A stretch of DNA of 64,000 nt, taken from Heterocephalus glaber. Taxonomy: Eukaryota > Chordata > Mammalia > Rodentia > Bathyergidae. The stretch is from positions 5,414,135 to 5,478,134 of the forward strand of contig NW_004624854.1 of the NCBI RefSeq assembly GCF_000247695.1, read 5' to 3'. The position numbers and the translations under genes are program-made. The notes under the pieces are model-generated. The model ran no database searches. It was given only the letters and a program-made list of their open reading frames with translations, and had not been told where the DNA came from. Within the stretch, counting starts at the first letter, position 1. Every line of letters starts with the position of its first letter. Below, piece by piece: positions 61,170-64,000 of this stretch.

Positions 61170-61356
61170 GTGTTAACCAGCTTCCCATCCCTGTGACAAA
61201 ATACCTGAGAAAATCAACTTAAAGGAAGAAAGATTTATTTTGGCTTATGGTTTCAGAGGTTGTAGTCCATTGCCACTTGGCTCCATTGTTTCTGGGCCTA
61301 TGCTAAGATGGAGCATCATGGTGGAGCAGAGCTGCCCACCTCATGACAGCCAAGAA

Positions 61357-61398
<42 letters not shown>

Positions 61399-61575
61399 AG
61401 AGGAAAGAGCCAGGGACAAAATATACCTTTCAAAGGCACCCCCAGGGACCTGCTGACCCTACAGAAAAAAAATCAAATCAACTAGGCCCCACTTCCTAAA
61501 AAGTTCCCTGTCTTCCCAGGACTGCCACCAGCTGGAGACCAAGCCCTCACCACAGGAGCCTTTGGGGGAGTCCAT
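61170..61575 (-). repeat. MaLR-type LTR inserted in the ERV (antisense)
   Basis: GTTAACCAGCTTCCCATCCC, GAAAGATTTATTTTGGCTTA and ATGGAGCATCATGGTGGAGC. It contains an AG microsatellite. Confidence 0.85.
61359..61395. repeat. AG microsatellite
   Basis: About 18 AG units inside the preceding LTR. Confidence 0.95.
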
Positions 61576-61650
61576 TCCAGACCTACTCTGCAACAGTGGA
61601 CCTCTTATATATGAGGCTAATCTGGTTGTGTTCTTTCAGTTATTCTTTTT

Positions 61651-61728
61651 TTGGGGGTACCAGGGATCGAACTGGGGTCCTTGGCTTGCAAGGCAGGCGG
61701 CGGAACCACTGAGCTATATCCCTGGCCC
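61651..61728 (-). repeat. ID SINE inserted in the ERV (antisense)
   Basis: GGTACCAGGGATCGAACTGG and GCGGCGGAACCACTGAGCTA. Flanked by CTGGTTGTGTTCTT on both sides. Confidence 0.95.
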
Positions 61729-63118
61729 AAGCTGGTTGTGTTCTTGAAAGTACCATTTCTATCCGGCTAGTGAAGTTGCTTCATTCCTCATTTGTTAGTT
61801 ACTGAATCCAAGTTGACTCACCTTAAAATAGAAATATCATAGCAGAAAGTCACAAGGCTTTCATGTGTCAGGCATTCAGTTTTGACAAGAGCACAATAGT
61901 AAGCTAATAGCTACTTTTTCAAAAAGGGTGTTCCTGGTAGCTGAATCAGGGAGGTAATGAGTCCAAAATCTCATGAAAAGAGCCTTTGGATGGAGACTGT
62001 CTCCCCTTTACCAGGGATTCCAATCAACAAATCATCAATCACAGAGACTTGTAGCTCAAAGGGGTCATGAGAGCTACGGGACTCCAAAGTAGAGAGTGTT
62101 TTAGTTTGCTTTGAAGGCTTCAAAGGCAGCTTGTTGGTTTGAGTCCCATTTGAAGAATGATGAGTTTCAAATTAGCCCAAAGAAAAACTTAAATAGAATT
62201 CCCCGCATGAGTCACATACTGTTTCTAGTAGTCAGAGTCCAATATGGCCCTCCTTTTTGGTGGTGAGGGTTACAGAGACAGTAGTTTTTCCTTGAATACC
62301 CATGAAATCAAGTCTTCTGAATCCAACTACATAGTTCCAAGAAACCTTGATTGCCCAACAGGTCCCTGAGTTTGTTAGGGTTTATCAAACACTTCTCATA
62401 ATAGAAGAATGGTACTACTGCAGTTAGGGTGATTAAAGCCAGGATTTTGATTGATGATTGAGAAGAAATCATCTATGTTTTGACAGAAGAGTCCAGGCAT
62501 CCCCTAAATCCTGATGCACACACTGGCAACCACATTCTGTTATTGACCCCCATAGCACCAACTGTTTTAGACATTGTGACTGCAACTAAATCCGTTTTGC
62601 AGACTGGTAGCTCACCAAACCACTGCTCTTAAAGATGTAGGCTCAATCGCAAGGCCTCCAGGATAGAGTTTTAGTGCTCCTCCAGGGGTATCTAAACTCC
62701 CCAGGCACTAGTAACATTTATGTGTCCCATTAGCATTCTCCACCTGCAGCTCTTCTCAGGAGAATCCTTCCTGCCACTTACAGGACAGGCAAGTGCAAGC
62801 ATCAGATCCTATTCAGGTTGAAATGTAGAAGCAGCAACAATAAAACATTGGATTAACTTGAAGGGTCGCACTCAAAAAGCTAGCTTCCTTTTCCCACTAT
62901 GAATCTTGCCCAAAGCCCATTAGCTGAATCTGCATGCCTTTTCCTTCCATGGGGCTAGGTGGGTTTGGGTAGTCAATGGAGTCCTAAAAATTTGATTTCC
63001 TTCTCTCTCCAGTGTTCTCAACATACTGAGATGGATGTGTATGGTCTTTAATCTCCCTTAAAGACAGGTAGATCTTAGTTGCATTTCTAATCATTTCTTC
63101 TTAAAATAAATGAACTCA

Positions 63119-63222
63119 GGGGAGTGGAGAGGAGAGGGAGAGGGAGAGGGAGAGAGACAGAGTGGGGGGAGAGGGAGAGAGAGAGGAAGAGACAGAGACA
63201 GACAGAGACAGAATGAGAATGG
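63119..63222. repeat. GA-rich simple repeat
   Basis: GGAGAGGGAGAG units grading to GAGACAGAGACA units. The open frames reading SLSLSLS or REREGE across it are artefacts. Confidence 0.95.
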
Positions 63223-63861
63223 GAATGAATATAAATTTGTTAATGGCCTGGATCCTAGCCAATGTCTCATCTATGGTTTCCCACAGGAGTTTTTCTTTCT
63301 GGGAAATCTCCCTAAGAAGGCCAAGCTCCCTTTTAGCAGGCACAACTCACTGCAAAAAATATATATATTCTGAGACCTTTCTTTGTCATCTGCAAATGAA
63401 TTTATCATCAGCACTATGATTTCTGTAGGGGCTGAGCTATCAGAAAGCCCAGCTCTGCTGTTCTTCCTTAATAAGCATTGCATATCCACCCCCTCATCTC
63501 CTAAGCAAACCAACCACAGTTTTAATGATTTGCCTGGTTTTTGCCCATGGTAGTAGCAAAGTTTCCTCCTTTCATGCTTACTCTAGATGAGTATCTCTGT
63601 AACCTGTCTGGAGGAGGGTGGAGCCAGCCAGGAAGAATCTTAATACTGGCTTTGGCAATGTAGATTTGAGGTTGACCTCTCCATTGGTGAGGAATTTCCC
63701 CAACCCAGAGGAGAGATAGCAACAAGCAGGGCACTGTTCAGGCAACTCTCTCTGCCCTGCTTCCTGATACTTAACCTGCAGTCACCTTCCCCTTCCTCCT
63801 TATTAGCAGGCAATAAAGTAGAAGACAGTTTATTTCCTCTTTGTCTATACAGTTTGGTCAA

Positions 63862-64000
63862 TTCACTTCTTTTTTTTTCCCCATTAAATTTGTTGGTACA
63901 TTTTAGGTATATAATACAGTTACATTCATCATTGGGATCTTGTACCTTTACATGATGTATCTTGGTTCTTATTTTTTTTCCCTTCCCCTGCCCTCCCTTC
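63862..64000 (-). repeat. L1 3' end (antisense, cut by window edge)
   Basis: Reverse complement of the 3' UTR end seen at 22870-23040: GGTACATTTTAGGTATATAA, GATGTATCTTGGTTCTTATT, then a CT-rich tract. It continues beyond 64000. Confidence 0.88.

Larger units (their letters stand above)
60250..63860 (-). mobile_element. Degenerate endogenous retrovirus interior (pol, possibly gag)
   Basis: An old retroviral internal region on the minus strand, heavily stopped and shifted. From high to low coordinates, and so in retroviral order, I see: a helical charged segment (about 63250-63343) that may be gag; a reverse-transcriptase end/connection fragment near 62107-62150 (WDSNQQAAFEAF); an RNase H fragment at 60901-60930 (TDSWAVANG); and an integrase N-terminal zinc-finger-like fragment at about 60550-60680 with GHITWGTDPVHYGD. 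A MaLR LTR (61170-61575) and an ID SINE (61651-61728) interrupt it. No long open frame survives, so it cannot be active. The class is unresolved (ERVL-like or class I). No matching flanking LTR pair was identified. Confidence 0.75.

Noticed and set aside
2848..61728. tRNA-like A and B boxes at about 13 sites
   Set aside because: They belong to ID SINEs with A-rich tails and target-site duplications. They are not functional tRNA genes.
63110..63419. Open frames rich in RERE/GEGE or SLSL
   Set aside because: Translation of a GA simple repeat.

Overview
This is a mammalian nuclear window, almost certainly from a rodent. Three interspersed repeat types point that way: about 13 short tRNA-derived SINEs of the ID type, B1 (7SL-derived) monomers fused to an ID-like second half (the B1-dID dimer known from squirrels, dormice and mountain beaver), and rodent-style MaLR LTRs. 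I therefore favour a squirrel-related (sciuromorph) rodent, but cannot name the species. There is no bacterial-type gene content, no operon and no CRISPR.

The only protein-coding gene I can support is NAB1 (NGFI-A/EGR1-binding protein 1, a nuclear corepressor), on the minus strand. Its first coding exon (6441-7278, start codon 7257-7259) is intact and carries clean splice signals on both sides. It encodes residues 1-273. The remaining coding exons must lie beyond the left edge: nothing in 1-6440 looks like a NAB1 exon. The gene's CpG-island promoter and, presumably, its non-coding exon 1 lie at about 17.2-18.4 kb, partly hidden by a 570-base assembly gap (17256-17825). About 10 kb of 5' intron, mostly old repeats, separates the two.

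From 18.4 to 64 kb the window is upstream, apparently intergenic DNA. It holds one full-length processed pseudogene of ATP synthase subunit g (ATP5MG, 21.55-22.0 kb), many LTR, L1, L2, MIR, hAT and SINE copies, several microsatellites, and a second assembly gap (52600-52739) inside a B1-dID element. The right end (about 60.25-63.86 kb) is a decayed minus-strand endogenous retrovirus interior with recognisable integrase, RNase H and reverse-transcriptase fragments in the expected order. It is interrupted by a MaLR LTR and an ID SINE and followed by an L1 3' end that runs off the window.

The observations most worth a second look are: exact EGR-binding consensus sites in the promoter of NAB1, whose product represses EGR proteins (a possible feedback loop); an orphan CpG island at about 33.2-33.9 kb overlapping an unexplained 295-codon open frame; and a set of ID SINE copies with almost unmutated target-site duplications, showing recent activity. 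I did not find a clearly new biological system.
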